Assembly: GCA_020633555.1 (NCBI GenBank)
Contig: JACKDL010000009.1
Location: 62,001-126,000 of the forward strand
Direction of reading: 5' to 3'
Source: Myxococcales bacterium
GTDB lineage: Bacteria > Myxococcota_A > Bradymonadia > UBA7976 > UBA1532
Length of the DNA: 64,000 nucleotides
The notes under the pieces were generated by a model, which was not told the DNA's origin, made no database searches, and saw only the letters and a program-made list of their open reading frames with translations. Below, piece after piece: positions 1-9,065 of this stretch (positions are counted from its first letter, which is position 1; every line of letters starts with the position of its first letter). The position numbers were made by a program, and so were the translations under genes.

Positions 1-2
1 TC

Positions 3-806
3 CAGGTCATGCTGGGGCCCCGGCGCAAGTACAGCGCGTGCGCGTGGCCCGCCGGCGTGACCACCCTGGCCCAGGCCGAGGACCACAGCCTGGCCGAGAC
101 CCTGCGGCGGGCCGACGTACAGGCCGGCCAGCGGGTGCTGGAGCTGGGCTGCGGCTGGGGCAGCCTGAGCCTGTTCGCCGCCGAGCGGCTGCCCGGCGTG
201 CGCTGGGTGGCGGTGAGCAACTCGGCGAGCCAGCGGGCGTTCATCGAGGCCGAGGCCGACCGCCGTGGGCTGGGCAACCTGCAGGTGATCACCGCCGACG
301 CCAACACCTTCGCGCCGCCCGCCGACGCCGGCCCCTTCGACCGGGTGGTGTCGGTGGAGATGTTCGAGCACATGCGCCACTGGCAGGCCTTGCTGGCCCG
401 CATCCACGGCTGGCTGAAGCCCGGCGGGCGGCTATTCGTGCACCACTTCAGCCACTGGCAGCACCCGTACCTGTTCGAGGACCGGGGCGAGGCCGACTGG
501 ATGAGCCGCGAGTTCTTTTCGGGCGGCCAGATGCCCTACGACCGCCAGCTCGACCGCTGCCAGGCCCACCTGCGGGTGGAGCGCCGCTGGCGCTGGTCGG
601 GCCCCGACTACAGCCGCACCCTCGAGGCCTGGCTGACCCGGCTGGACGACCAGCCGCAGGCGGCCCTGCAGGCCCTCCAGGGCCACCCCGAGCCCGCCCG
701 CGCCCTGCAACGGTGGCGGGTGTTCCTCATGGCCTGCAGCGAGCTGTTCGCCTACGACGGCGGGCGCCAGTGGGGGGTCACCCACGTGCGCATGGTGCGC
801 CCTTGA
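3..806 (+). CDS. SAM-dependent methyltransferase, CFA-synthase-like (5' partial)
   Basis: The reading frame is open to the left edge, so the N-terminus lies outside the window. The visible part starts in a motif typical of cyclopropane-fatty-acyl-phospholipid synthase relatives (LGPRRKYSACAWP) and continues with a class I methyltransferase fold: the SAM-binding loop VLELGCGWGSLSLFAAE, an acidic strand end, and the post-motif SVEMFEHMRHW, which matches the family's VEMxEH signature. The C-terminal half (HHFSHWQHPYLFE, then an aromatic-rich stretch) also fits this family. The substrate may be a membrane lipid or a quinone/sterol-like molecule; it cannot be decided from sequence. It converges with the arginase-family gene on the other strand, leaving only 13 nt between stops. 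Confidence 0.8.
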   Translation, partial: QVMLGPRRKYSACAWPAGVTTLAQAEDHSLAETLRRADVQAGQRVLELGCGWGSLSLFAAERLPGVRWVAVSNSASQRAFIEAEADRRGLGNLQVITADANTFAPPADAGPFDRVVSVEMFEHMRHWQALLARIHGWLKPGGRLFVHHFSHWQHPYLFEDRGEADWMSREFFSGGQMPYDRQLDRCQAHLRVERRWRWSGPDYSRTLEAWLTRLDDQPQAALQALQGHPEPARALQRWRVFLMACSELFAYDGGRQWGVTHVRMVRP

Positions 807-819
807 GCGGCCCTGGGCG

Positions 820-1926
820 TCAGCGGGCCAGCTCGGCGGCGTCCGCAAGGCAGCCGGCGGCGCTGTCCAGGGTGCGCTTGGGCTCGCCGGGCTGCTCGCC
901 GGCCAGCGGCGGGGCCACCTCCACCAGGTCGTAGCCCACCAGCGGGAAGCGCGCCCCGATGCGGCGGGTGAGGGTCGAAACCTGCGCCGGGCTCAGGCCG
1001 CCCGGCTCGGGGGTGCCCGTGGCCGACGCGAAGGCCGGATCCAGCCCGTCGATGTCGTTGCTGACGTACAGGGCGTCCACCCCGCGGGCCTCGAACCGGG
1101 CGATGATCTCGTCGGCCACCGCCTCGATGGGCCGCTCGGCCAGCTCGGCCGGCCAGTACTGGCGCACCCCCAGCGTGCCCTCCCAGTGGGCCCGGTCGCG
1201 CCCGCTGGCCCGGATGCCCACCTGCACCAGCCGCCCGTCGCGGCCCAGCAGCTCGTTGGCGTGGTACGCCCAGGTGGCGAAGCAGTAGCGCACCCCCAGG
1301 CGGTGGGGGAGCAGATCGGTGTGGGCGTCGAAGTGCAGCAGCCCCAGCCGACGCCCGCCGTCCCGCTCATGCCGCCGCCAGGCCGCCGCGAAGGCCGGCC
1401 AGCCCACGCTGTGATCGCCGCCCAGCACCACCGGCACGGCCCCGGGCGCGAGCACCGCCAACGCGTCGAGGGCCCGTTCGGCCAAGGCCAGCGGCGACAC
1501 TGGCAGGGCCCGGTGGGGATCGCCGTAGAGCGCCGCGCGGCACTCGGCGATCTGCGCGGGCGACAGCATCTCCTCGCTGAGCAGGTGGGGGATCACGCGC
1601 ACGTCGCCCACGTCCACCACGTCCGGGGCCCGCAGGGGGTGATCGGGCTGCCGCAGCAGGTGGGCCCGCAGGGCGGCCGGCGCGCGGTTCGCCCCCCGGG
1701 TGAAGCCGGCGCCCGCGTCGCTGGGCACCCCCAGCACCACCACCCGCGCCTGATGCAGGCGGCACAGCGCTCGCCGCCACGCCGCCTCGATGTCGTCGGG
1801 CCCCTGGGCGCCGTACAGGGCCTGCTGCAGCGCCTGCTGCTCAGCCACGCCGGTGGACACCACGTACACGCCGCCCCCGGCGGGGCGCAGGAATGCGGTC
1901 AGCTCGTCCAGATGTTTGCTCGCCAT
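820..1926 (-). CDS. Arginase/agmatinase/formiminoglutamase-family ureohydrolase
   Basis: A 368-residue protein of the ureohydrolase superfamily, which hydrolyses guanidino or formimino groups with a binuclear Mn centre. The metal-ligand motifs are all present: GGDHSVGW, HFDAHTDL and DIDGLDPAF, followed by the conserved GTPEPGGLS. The N-terminal extension of about 55 residues before the core (VVLGVPSDAGAGFTRGANRAP) is longer than in minimal agmatinases. Sequence alone does not separate arginase, agmatinase and HutG-type formiminoglutamase activity, and no hut or spe genes lie next to it. The start is the ATG at 1924-1926; no strong ribosome-binding site is visible. It is divergent from the CBS-domain gene. 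Confidence 0.85.
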   Translation of the reverse strand: MASKHLDELTAFLRPAGGGVYVVSTGVAEQQALQQALYGAQGPDDIEAAWRRALCRLHQARVVVLGVPSDAGAGFTRGANRAPAALRAHLLRQPDHPLRAPDVVDVGDVRVIPHLLSEEMLSPAQIAECRAALYGDPHRALPVSPLALAERALDALAVLAPGAVPVVLGGDHSVGWPAFAAAWRRHERDGGRRLGLLHFDAHTDLLPHRLGVRYCFATWAYHANELLGRDGRLVQVGIRASGRDRAHWEGTLGVRQYWPAELAERPIEAVADEIIARFEARGVDALYVSNDIDGLDPAFASATGTPEPGGLSPAQVSTLTRRIGARFPLVGYDLVEVAPPLAGEQPGEPKRTLDSAAGCLADAAELAR

Positions 1927-2001
1927 GCACTCAGCCTACATCGCGGGCCGGCGGGCGGTCTGCTAGTCTCCGCGGGGCAGGTGAGCAGGAGGGGCGACAC
2001 C

Positions 2002-2451
2002 GTGCGACCGATTGTGGCCAGCGATCTGATGAACCCCGACGTGGTGACCGTGGAGGAGGACCGCTCCCTGAAGGAGCTGGCCAACTTCCTCATCGAGCAC
2101 CAGATCAGCGGGGCGCCGGTGGTGGACGCCGACGGCGCGCTGGTGGGCGTGGTGTCGCTGGTGGACGTGGCCCGGGCCACCACCACCAAGGACGACGGGC
2201 CGGGCGTCAGCTTCCTGCGTCACGAGCCCCGGGCCGACGAGTTCGAGCTGGGCGACTTCGACGACGAGCTGACCGTGGCCGACATCATGACCCCCGAGGC
2301 CTGGTCGGTGGCCGAAGACGCCACCGTCAGCGAGGTGGCCTCGATGATGATGCGTCACCACCTGCACCGGGTCATCGTCGTGCGCGACGACGAGGTGGTG
2401 GGCATCGTGTCCACCTCGGACTTGCTCGGGCTGCTCATCGACGCCGACTGA
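2002..2451 (+). CDS. CBS-pair domain protein
   Basis: A 149-residue protein made of two CBS motifs (about residues 1-60 and 85-148), a stand-alone Bateman module that normally binds adenine nucleotides and acts as an energy-sensing regulator. Characteristic strings are DLMNPDVVTVEED, DIMTPEAWSVAEDATV and the closing VVGIVSTSDLLGLL. I chose the GTG at 2002 because a strong ribosome-binding site (AGGAGGGG, 1987-1994) lies 7 nt upstream; the open frame continues far upstream but that part reads as antisense to the arginase-family gene. The partner protein is unknown. It is followed by a convergent minus-strand gene. Confidence 0.85.
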   Translation: MRPIVASDLMNPDVVTVEEDRSLKELANFLIEHQISGAPVVDADGALVGVVSLVDVARATTTKDDGPGVSFLRHEPRADEFELGDFDDELTVADIMTPEAWSVAEDATVSEVASMMMRHHLHRVIVVRDDEVVGIVSTSDLLGLLIDAD

Positions 2452-2489
2452 GCGGCGCGCGGATCCCTGAGGCCCAGGCCCGGTCCCGC

Positions 2490-2954
2490 TCAGCCCCGGC
2501 GCCGCCGCGGGCGAAGCTGCACCCCCAACGCCAGCAAGATGCCCAGCCAGGGAAGGCCCGCGTACAGATCCACCGCCCGGCAGCCGGCCTCCTCGGGATC
2601 CACGCCGGCGGGCCGCCCCTCGACGCAGCGGTTGCACTCGGTGAACGACCGATCGGGATCGTCGGTGCACTGATCTTGCAGCTCACAGACGCCACCCGAG
2701 CCATCGCGGCGGGTGCAGTCGGTGCCGGCGGGCTGACCCCAGCAGGGGTCCTCACACAGCAGGCAGTTGTTGGCGTTCAGGTCGGGGTTGGGCGTGCACA
2801 GGGTGTCCAGCACACAGGCCCCATACTGCGGGCCCACCTTCACGCACTCGTCGCCGGGCTCGGCGCCCTCACAGGCCAGGTACGAGGCGGGCACGTTGGC
2901 CCAGGCGCCGCTGCCGAGCAGGGTCGTGAGCCCCAGGGCGGCCGCCCGGATCAT
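2490..2954 (-). CDS. Cys-rich secreted protein with MYXO-CTERM-like tail
   Basis: A 154-residue protein with an N-terminal signal peptide (MIRAAALGLTTLLGSGAWA), a mature region with 16 cysteines in C-x(n)-C clusters (CLLCEDPC, CNRC), and a tail of one hydrophobic helix (LPWLGILLALGV) followed by RPRRRRG. The cysteine before the helix plus the Arg-rich end resembles the MYXO-CTERM type of surface-anchoring signal. The start at 2954 places the signal peptide at the N-terminus and lies 11 nt past the stop of the gpD-like hub gene, so it is probably the last gene of the eCIS transcript. I do not recognise a function; it could be unrelated to the injection system. Confidence 0.7.
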   Translation of the reverse strand: MIRAAALGLTTLLGSGAWANVPASYLACEGAEPGDECVKVGPQYGACVLDTLCTPNPDLNANNCLLCEDPCWGQPAGTDCTRRDGSGGVCELQDQCTDDPDRSFTECNRCVEGRPAGVDPEEAGCRAVDLYAGLPWLGILLALGVQLRPRRRRG

Positions 2955-2965
2955 CCGCCGCCGGC

Positions 2966-4057
2966 TCACCAGCCGCAGCGCCCCACGCTCATGCGGGTGG
3001 TGTAGCCGCCCGTCTGGCTCACCGGCGAGATGAAGGTGTGCACCACCCGCTCGATGAAGTACGGCCCGTCGTAGCGCTCGCCGATGAGCGACACCTCGAT
3101 GACCGCCCCCGGCACCGGGCGGGGATCGCCCTGCAGCTCGATGTCGGCCTTGATGAACGTGCGCGCGTACTCGTTGAGCTTGGTCTGGGCGATCAGATCC
3201 GCCTCGTCCTGGCTGAAGACCTTGTAGTCCACCACCTGGCGGTCGGTCTCGCCCCACTTCTGCACCACCTCGTCCACCGCAGAACTCTGCCCGCCCATGG
3301 CGTTGTAGAGCTGGCCGGCGGCGGCCTTGCCCACGATCTCTTTCTTTTCCGCGGGGTTCCAGCCGCGAACCACCACCTCGCTGACCACCCGGGCCAGGCT
3401 CTGGCGGCCGTCGAAGCGGCGCAGGTAGGCGTCGCCCGCGGGGATGTCGGGCTTCTCGTAGACCGCCTTGAACAGCGGCCCCGCCCCCACCTCGGGCTTC
3501 TTGAAGCGCAGGTTCGTGGGCCCATCGGGGTGGCGGATGTGCAGGTCGTAGTCCAGCCAGCCCGCGACGCCGCGGGCGAAGTCCAGGTCGGTCTGGTTGT
3601 GCTGGATGACGTACTCGCGCACGAACTGGGTGTCGTCGGTCTCGGGCGACAAGCCCCAGTCCCCCGCCACCGTGGTCACGATGTCGCTGAACTTCTGATC
3701 CAGGAAGGTGCGGGTCTTGCGGCCGCGGGTGAGCCGGTGCAGGGCGTCGTAGGCGCGCACGGTGAAGGTGCGGGGGCCGTCCTCGCGCACGTCCAGCCGG
3801 GTGCCGGTGATCTCGCCCTCGAACACCACGCTCGTCTCGCTGCCGGTGTAGCCCAGGGCCACCTGCACTGTGACGCCGGGCGCCAGATCGTCGCGGCTGT
3901 CGTACTCACCGCTCTCGTTGTTGAACTGGATCTCGCAGCTCCCGGGCGCCTGCCGGCGCAGATCCACCATCACCTTCTGCAGGTGGGTGTCGTCGGCCTG
4001 CGGCAGCTCTTTGCCGTCGATCTTGATCTTGTACTCGGGGACCCGGTTGTCCGACAT
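2966..4057 (-). CDS. eCIS baseplate hub, phage late-control gpD / VgrG-N-like (Afp8-like)
   Basis: A 363-residue protein of the phage late control D (gp27-like) fold, which forms the trimeric hub joining tube to spike in contractile particles. Evidence: N-terminal KIKIDGKELP and LQKVMVDLRRQAPGSCEI, the central FSDIVTTVAGDWGL motif with the following QHNQTDLDFARGVAGW, typical of gpD/VgrG hubs, and the C-terminal barrel that includes VPGAVIEVSLIGERYDGPYFI. Afp8 of the Serratia antifeeding prophage fuses this hub to a gp5-like needle; here the protein ends after the hub, so the needle and PAAR tip would have to be separate genes, and they are not in the window. An ATG start at 4057 follows a GGAG ribosome-binding site. 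It lies 27 nt after the LysM gene. Confidence 0.85.
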   Translation of the reverse strand: MSDNRVPEYKIKIDGKELPQADDTHLQKVMVDLRRQAPGSCEIQFNNESGEYDSRDDLAPGVTVQVALGYTGSETSVVFEGEITGTRLDVREDGPRTFTVRAYDALHRLTRGRKTRTFLDQKFSDIVTTVAGDWGLSPETDDTQFVREYVIQHNQTDLDFARGVAGWLDYDLHIRHPDGPTNLRFKKPEVGAGPLFKAVYEKPDIPAGDAYLRRFDGRQSLARVVSEVVVRGWNPAEKKEIVGKAAAGQLYNAMGGQSSAVDEVVQKWGETDRQVVDYKVFSQDEADLIAQTKLNEYARTFIKADIELQGDPRPVPGAVIEVSLIGERYDGPYFIERVVHTFISPVSQTGGYTTRMSVGRCGW

Positions 4058-4084
4058 CGGGGGCTCCAGTCAGGCGAGCGACGG

Positions 4085-4717
4085 TCAGCGGAGGATCGGC
4101 GGGATGATCAGCTTCTTGCCCGGCTCGAGCCGGAAGGGATCGTCGATGCCGTTGGCGTCGGCGATGCGGCGCCACTCGCCCGGATCCTCGTACTCGATGC
4201 CCGCGATGCTCTGCAGGGTCTCGCCCCGGCGCACGGCGTGCAGCTTGGCGTGATCGGGGCTCTCATTGCCCCGGTTCTCGGTGGCCTGCTCAGTGGCCGA
4301 GCGGGCCTCGCGCAGGGTCACCGCGCAGGTGGCCCGCACCGGCACCCCGCTCTCGAGGAACATGGTGAAGCGGTGGTTCAGGCTCTCGATCACGCCCTGG
4401 AAGGCCAGGCTGCCCCAGGTCACCAGCACCAGCGGCGGCCGGTGCAGCGAGGTGTCGATCAGGGCCATCTGGTGCAGCCGCTGGGTGTGCGCCCGCACGT
4501 TGCTGCCCTGCTCGTAGGTGTCGAAGAACAGCTCGATCTGCAGGGTCTCGCCCTGCCCCGTGGTGAACTGCATCTCGGGCGCGTCCAGGCCCGCAGCGGT
4601 CTGCGGGTTCCAGGGCACGCTCTTCGAGATGGTGTACTCCTTCGGGTTGAACAAGGCGGCCAGCGGCATCCCGGCCATCTTGCCGTCCAACGGCGTGATG
4701 TGCAGCTTGGCGAGCAT
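4085..4717 (-). CDS. eCIS LysM-domain baseplate protein (Afp7-like)
   Basis: A 210-residue protein with an N-terminal tube-initiator-like domain (LFNPKEYTISKSVPW, ETLQIELFFDTYEQG) and a C-terminal LysM domain (about residues 158-209: HAVRRGETLQSIAGIEYEDP ending KKLIIPP). This architecture is that of Afp7/Pvc7 and T4 gp53-like proteins, which bind the hub at the start of the tube. Its ATG overlaps the stop of the preceding large repeat gene (TGATG at 4715-4719), so the two are translationally coupled. The order tube, large protein, LysM protein, hub is the usual eCIS order, which supports the call. Confidence 0.88.
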   Translation of the reverse strand: MLAKLHITPLDGKMAGMPLAALFNPKEYTISKSVPWNPQTAAGLDAPEMQFTTGQGETLQIELFFDTYEQGSNVRAHTQRLHQMALIDTSLHRPPLVLVTWGSLAFQGVIESLNHRFTMFLESGVPVRATCAVTLREARSATEQATENRGNESPDHAKLHAVRRGETLQSIAGIEYEDPGEWRRIADANGIDDPFRLEPGKKLIIPPILR

Positions 4718-7700
4718 CAGTCGTAGTCCTCCCCGAAGCGGTCGAGATCGAACTCGGCTTCGCGCTCCAACATGTTGATGACGTCGCGGGCGATGCGCTC
4801 CACCTCTTCGGGGCTCAGCGCGTCCTCGCTCTGATCGGCGTTGCGGTGCCGGGACTCCTCGGCGGTCTCGGCCTTCCGCTGCGGGCGCTGCCCGGGCGTC
4901 GACCGCAGGGCCTCGGCGGCCGTGCTGCGGCTGGTGTCCACCATCACGCGGCGGGGCTGCGCGCCGGGCGAGCCCAGGCTCACCGACGGGCCGCGATCGG
5001 CGAACAGGCTGCCCGGCAGGTGCAGGCTGGGACGGACCCGGGCCGCGCCGGGACGCCCGATGGCCGAGCCCCCCTCGGCTGGGGGCGTGAACAGCTCACC
5101 CACCGCCCCCAGCACGGCGCCTGCGGGCGGACGGCCCTGCGCCGCCGGAGCGCCCCCGCCCCCCTGGGCGGCCTGGGCCCGCGCGGCGCGGCCAAAGGCC
5201 ACCATCGCGCGGTCCACGTTGGCCGGCCGCATCGGGCGGCGCCGACCGGCCGCGGCCCCAGGCTGGGCCCCACCGCCGGATGCGCCGGCGCGGTGCCACC
5301 AGGGCGGACCACCGCGCCGGGCACGCCGCCGGGATCCACCGGGCCACGGGGTGACGGCTGGGCCCGGCGACCGGGCCCGGCGCCCAGCGCGGCCAGCACC
5401 GCGGCGTCGGCCATGGCGCGCCGTGCGGTGGCAGGCAGGCTGAAGTCGCGCCGATCGGTGCTCGCAGCCCCGCGCCGGGCGACGCCTGGCGACCGGCCCG
5501 CGCCGGGCCTGCCGGCGCGACGAGCGCGCCGGGGCTCCCCTCGTCGAAGGCCGCGCCCAGGCCGTGGCCTTGAGCGACCCCCACGCCACGGGGGAGCACC
5601 GGCGGCGGCCCGAAGAGCCGCGCATCGAGCTCAGCCTTCCGGGCCGCGAAGGCGGTGGCCGCCGCGCCGGCCGCGCCGGGCAGCCCGACCACCGGCCGGA
5701 TCGGCGGCGTCGCCGGAGAAGAGACGGACGAAGGCGTGCCGGACGGCGACGAGGCGCGCCCCGCCGTCGACCGCGCCGCCCCCCCGGGGCGTGGCGTGGC
5801 CCCCGCCGTCGCGGATTGGGGGTCGGCGACAGGCGCCACCAGCGCCCCGGGCGCCTCGGCGCGGTGCCAGCCTTGGGCAAGCCCCGCCGCCTGAGCCCAG
5901 GCCGGGCCCTGGCCCAGTGGCTCGCCTTCCGCTGCCCGGGCCAGCGCGGTCAGCGCGCCGGGCCGCCGGCCCTCGAGCGCAGCCAGCGTGCGGGCCACTC
6001 CTGCCGGGAGCTGGCCGAGCACGGGCGCACGACCGGGCTCTGCCGCCGTGGCGCGAGCCGACAGGCGATCCGATCGGCCGGCGGATCCCGCCAGGCTGAC
6101 CCCCTCACCGGACTCGGCCGTGGGCGCCAACGGGCGAACCAGCGCCTCGCCCAGCGCCTCTCGGAAGCCGGAACGGCGCCCACGGGGCCCCTCGGGCGAG
6201 CCCAGACGGCGGCTGCCGAACGCGCGGGCCTGGCGGCCCGCGTGGCCGATCGCAGGCCGGGGACGGCTCACGGTCGCCGGCTGGACGCCGGACGGCACCA
6301 GCCGACCCGGCACCGTGGCGGCCAGCGGCGTACGCTCACCCACCTGCGCGGCGAGCGGCGCGACGACGGCGCGCTCCGCTGCCGGCCGGGTCTCGGCGCG
6401 CCCGGCTCCGCCGCGGGTGGCGCTGCGCAGCGCCGGCGGCCGCGCCGCCTCGGCGCCTTGCGATCCATCAGGGCTCCGAGGCGTGCTCGGCGTCACCAGC
6501 GCCCCTGGGGCACCGTCGCCGGCCACCGCCAGCGCGGCCGCGACCTGGGGATCCGCCGCCGCGGGGCCCCAGGCAGACTGACCGAGCCGCCCGATCAGGG
6601 CGTCGGCCTTGCCCAGCAAGCCATCCAGCAGCCCGCCCAGCCCCGCGTCGGGGGCGCCAGCCTCGCCCAGCAGCCGTTGCAGCGGCGTGAGCGGGCGGGC
6701 GGCAGCCAGCGACGGCGCATGCTCGCGGTCGCCGGCGACGTTGGGCCCCCGTGCACCACTCGCGCCGACGCCGGCGCCGCCGATGCAAGGGCCCCGGGGC
6801 CGGCATCGCGGGCCTGGGCGCTGCGCCCCGCGGCGGTGGCGCGACCGGCGCGGTCAGCAGCCGCCGGGCCCATCCCCTCGCCCGACGTCCCGACCCGATC
6901 AGCCGCCGGCACCACCAACGCGCCGCGCAGATCGCCCGCGAAGTCAAACGCAGGAGCGCCGCCCGTCTCGGGCTGTGCCAGCCAGCGCGCCCAGCGCGCC
7001 GCCACCTGGGGCGCGATCAGCGGGCCGCCGCCTGCCGTGAGCCGAGCCACCAGGGCCTGAACGGCCTGGGCAGCCACCCGCGGGCCCGCGGGCAGGGCCG
7101 GCGCGGCCGGCCATGGGTGGGCCTCGCCCAAGGCAGGTGCCTGGCTGCCGTCTGCCGCCCGCGCCAAGGCGCGCTGGAGCGCATCGACCGGCAACGCGCC
7201 CGGCGACGTCGGCCGAGCCCCCCCACCCGCCAGCGCCCCCGGACTCGCCGGGGCCGCCGCTGCGGGCACCGGCGAGGCCTCAGGCGTGGTCGCCTCGGGC
7301 GAACGACTTGCGCCGATGGGGCCGGGACGCGCCGCGCTCTCGATCGCCCGCGGGCCAAGAGGTTGCGACGCATCTCCGCGAGGCGCAGCGCGCCCGGGGA
7401 CCGGGGCGGCCGCTGCCTCGGGCGCGCGGGGCGCGACGAGCGCCCCCGGGGCCTCGCTGGCGGACCGCCACGGCGCCAGAGCCGAGGGGCTCGCCGCCTC
7501 GGCCGCTTGGGGCGCGCGCGCGGTTCAAGAGCTGAGCCACCGCGGCCGGCACGAAGGGCCGCCGCGGCCGGCTGGGGCCACACCACGGGCGCTCCGGCCG
7601 GGCCGGGGCCCACCGCCGGCGCGCGCTCGGGTGCCAGGCCACGCCCAGGGCGCGCGGTCTCACCCGGGCCGCTCGCGGTGAGGGCAGCCGCGCCCTCCCG

Positions 7701-8623
7701 CTGCGCTGCGGCGGGGGCCACCAGGTCACCCACCGGATCCAGCCCGAAGCCCGGGCCGGCGTCGGCCTCCAGCCCTTCGAGCCGGCGGGCCGCCCGCAGC
7801 GGCAACCCCTCGCGGGCGCCCAGCCGAGGCGCCCGGCTCTGCTGCACCTTCGCCCAGGCCGCGCGGGCCGCGGGCGGCGTGCGCGCGTCGAGCAGCCAGG
7901 CGTCGGCAGGCTCGGTGGGCGCCGGGCCGTCGGCGGCGGCCAGCAGCGCGTCGGCCATGGCCTCGGCCTGGGCGGCGGCCGACGCCAGGCCCCGTCCGCC
8001 GGGCCCCAGCGGCGGGCCTCGCCCGGCGCCGTGATGAGCGCCCGCGCCGGCCCACGCCCCGCCCCGCCCGCCGGGCGGACCTCAGCGCGGGCGTCCGGGA
8101 ACCGCAAGAGCTGGGGGCTGATGGCGCCCGCGCGGCCGAGCGCCGCCGGGTACGGGCTCAGCGGCGCGTCCGCCGCCTCGGTGGTGGCCCGCCAGGTCTC
8201 CCGCGCCACCGGCGTCGGCCGTGGGCGCTCGCTCTGGCGGGACTGGGCCACGAAGGGCGCCCGCCGGCTGGGGCGGCGGGTGTGCTGGGCGGTGAAGCCG
8301 GTGGGGTGCTCGACGGGATCGACCGGGATGACGAAGGGCCCGCCCGCCTCGAAGCCCCAAGTGTAGCCGTCGTAGCTGCCCCACTCGTGGGCCAGGCCCC
8401 CCAGGGCGTCGTCGCCGAAGACGCTCAGGTCCTGGGCGCCGCGGCCCAGGGGCTGCCAACGGTCGAAGACCCGGTCCACCAGCGCCGACTCGGCCGGGGC
8501 GCGCCCGATGCCGAAGCCCAGGTAGCGGTCCCCCAGGCCCGTCGCGAAGGTCGACAGGGCGGCGCCCAGCCCCCGGTCGGGGGCGGCGATCACGTCGCGG
8601 GCCAGCTCCACCGTCTCAGCCAT
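4717..8623 (-). CDS. Large Ala/Pro-rich eCIS-locus protein with GALVAP repeats; frame disrupted
   Basis: One gene of about 1,300 codons seems to fill this stretch, but no single frame spans it. Protein-like composition moves between frames: 8623 to about 8010, then 8010-7560, 7540-6790, 6780-5480, 5470-5270 and 5260-4717. Every switch is a -1 shift, so five missing bases would restore one frame of 1,304 codons. The N-terminus (MAETVELARDVIAAPDRG...) follows the tube gene by 3 nt. The C-terminus is charged and helical (EEVERIARDVINMLEREAEF). In between is low-complexity Ala/Pro/Gly sequence with about 13 spaced copies of a short hydrophobic motif, core GALVAP (variants ALITAP, GALVVP, GALVTP, GAVVRP, PLIAP). 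The position corresponds to the small afp6-like slot of other eCIS. Function unknown: possible scaffold, cargo adaptor or fibre. Sequencing error is the likeliest cause of the breaks; a decaying gene is the alternative. Confidence 0.6.
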
Positions 8624-8626
8624 GGA

Positions 8627-9058
8627 TCACCCCCGCGTGATGCCTTCGTGGGCGATCTCGATGGACTCCACCAAGATGTCCGAGCCATTGGCGTCCGGCT
8701 CGGGGCCTTCCCATTTCACCGGCCACGCCCGCTGGAAGTTCCAGCGGCCCACCTCGCTGCCGTCATCGTTCAGCAGCACGATGCTGCCGTTCTTGCGGCC
8801 CACGCCCCCGGGCTTGCGGGTGTAGCCCACGTGCCAGTTCTCGAGCATGGCCGAGTGCACGTAGCCCAGCTTCAGGGTCAGGTTGGGGTAGCTGCCCTGG
8901 CCGGGCAGCTTGTGCAGCCGATCGTTGATGCCCCCCTCCTGGTGGGTGAGCACCTCGATCTCATGGCTCAGCCCGGTGACGGACTGGAAGTGGGCCATGG
9001 TCAGGCCGTCGATCTCGACCTTGAACCGGAACTTCCCGTAGGGGCGATCAGCGGCCAT
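8627..9058 (-). CDS. eCIS inner tube protein 2 (Afp5-like)
   Basis: A 143-residue inner-tube protein of the T4 gp19/Hcp-like family. Diagnostic features are the opening FRFKVEIDGLTMAHFQSVTGLS (read as F-x-V-E-I-D-G then a G-L-S loop), the YPNLTLKLGYVHS strand, and a closing VESIEIAHEGITRG. It differs from the other tube protein of this operon (11638-12090), and eCIS usually carry two tube paralogues, one forming the main tube and one the baseplate-proximal ring; its position just before the large repeat gene and LysM gene suggests the baseplate-proximal role. It lies 7 nt after the long sheath gene, with a GAGGAG ribosome-binding site inside that gene's last codons. Confidence 0.88.
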   Translation of the reverse strand: MAADRPYGKFRFKVEIDGLTMAHFQSVTGLSHEIEVLTHQEGGINDRLHKLPGQGSYPNLTLKLGYVHSAMLENWHVGYTRKPGGVGRKNGSIVLLNDDGSEVGRWNFQRAWPVKWEGPEPDANGSDILVESIEIAHEGITRG

Positions 9059-9065
9059 GGCTCAC

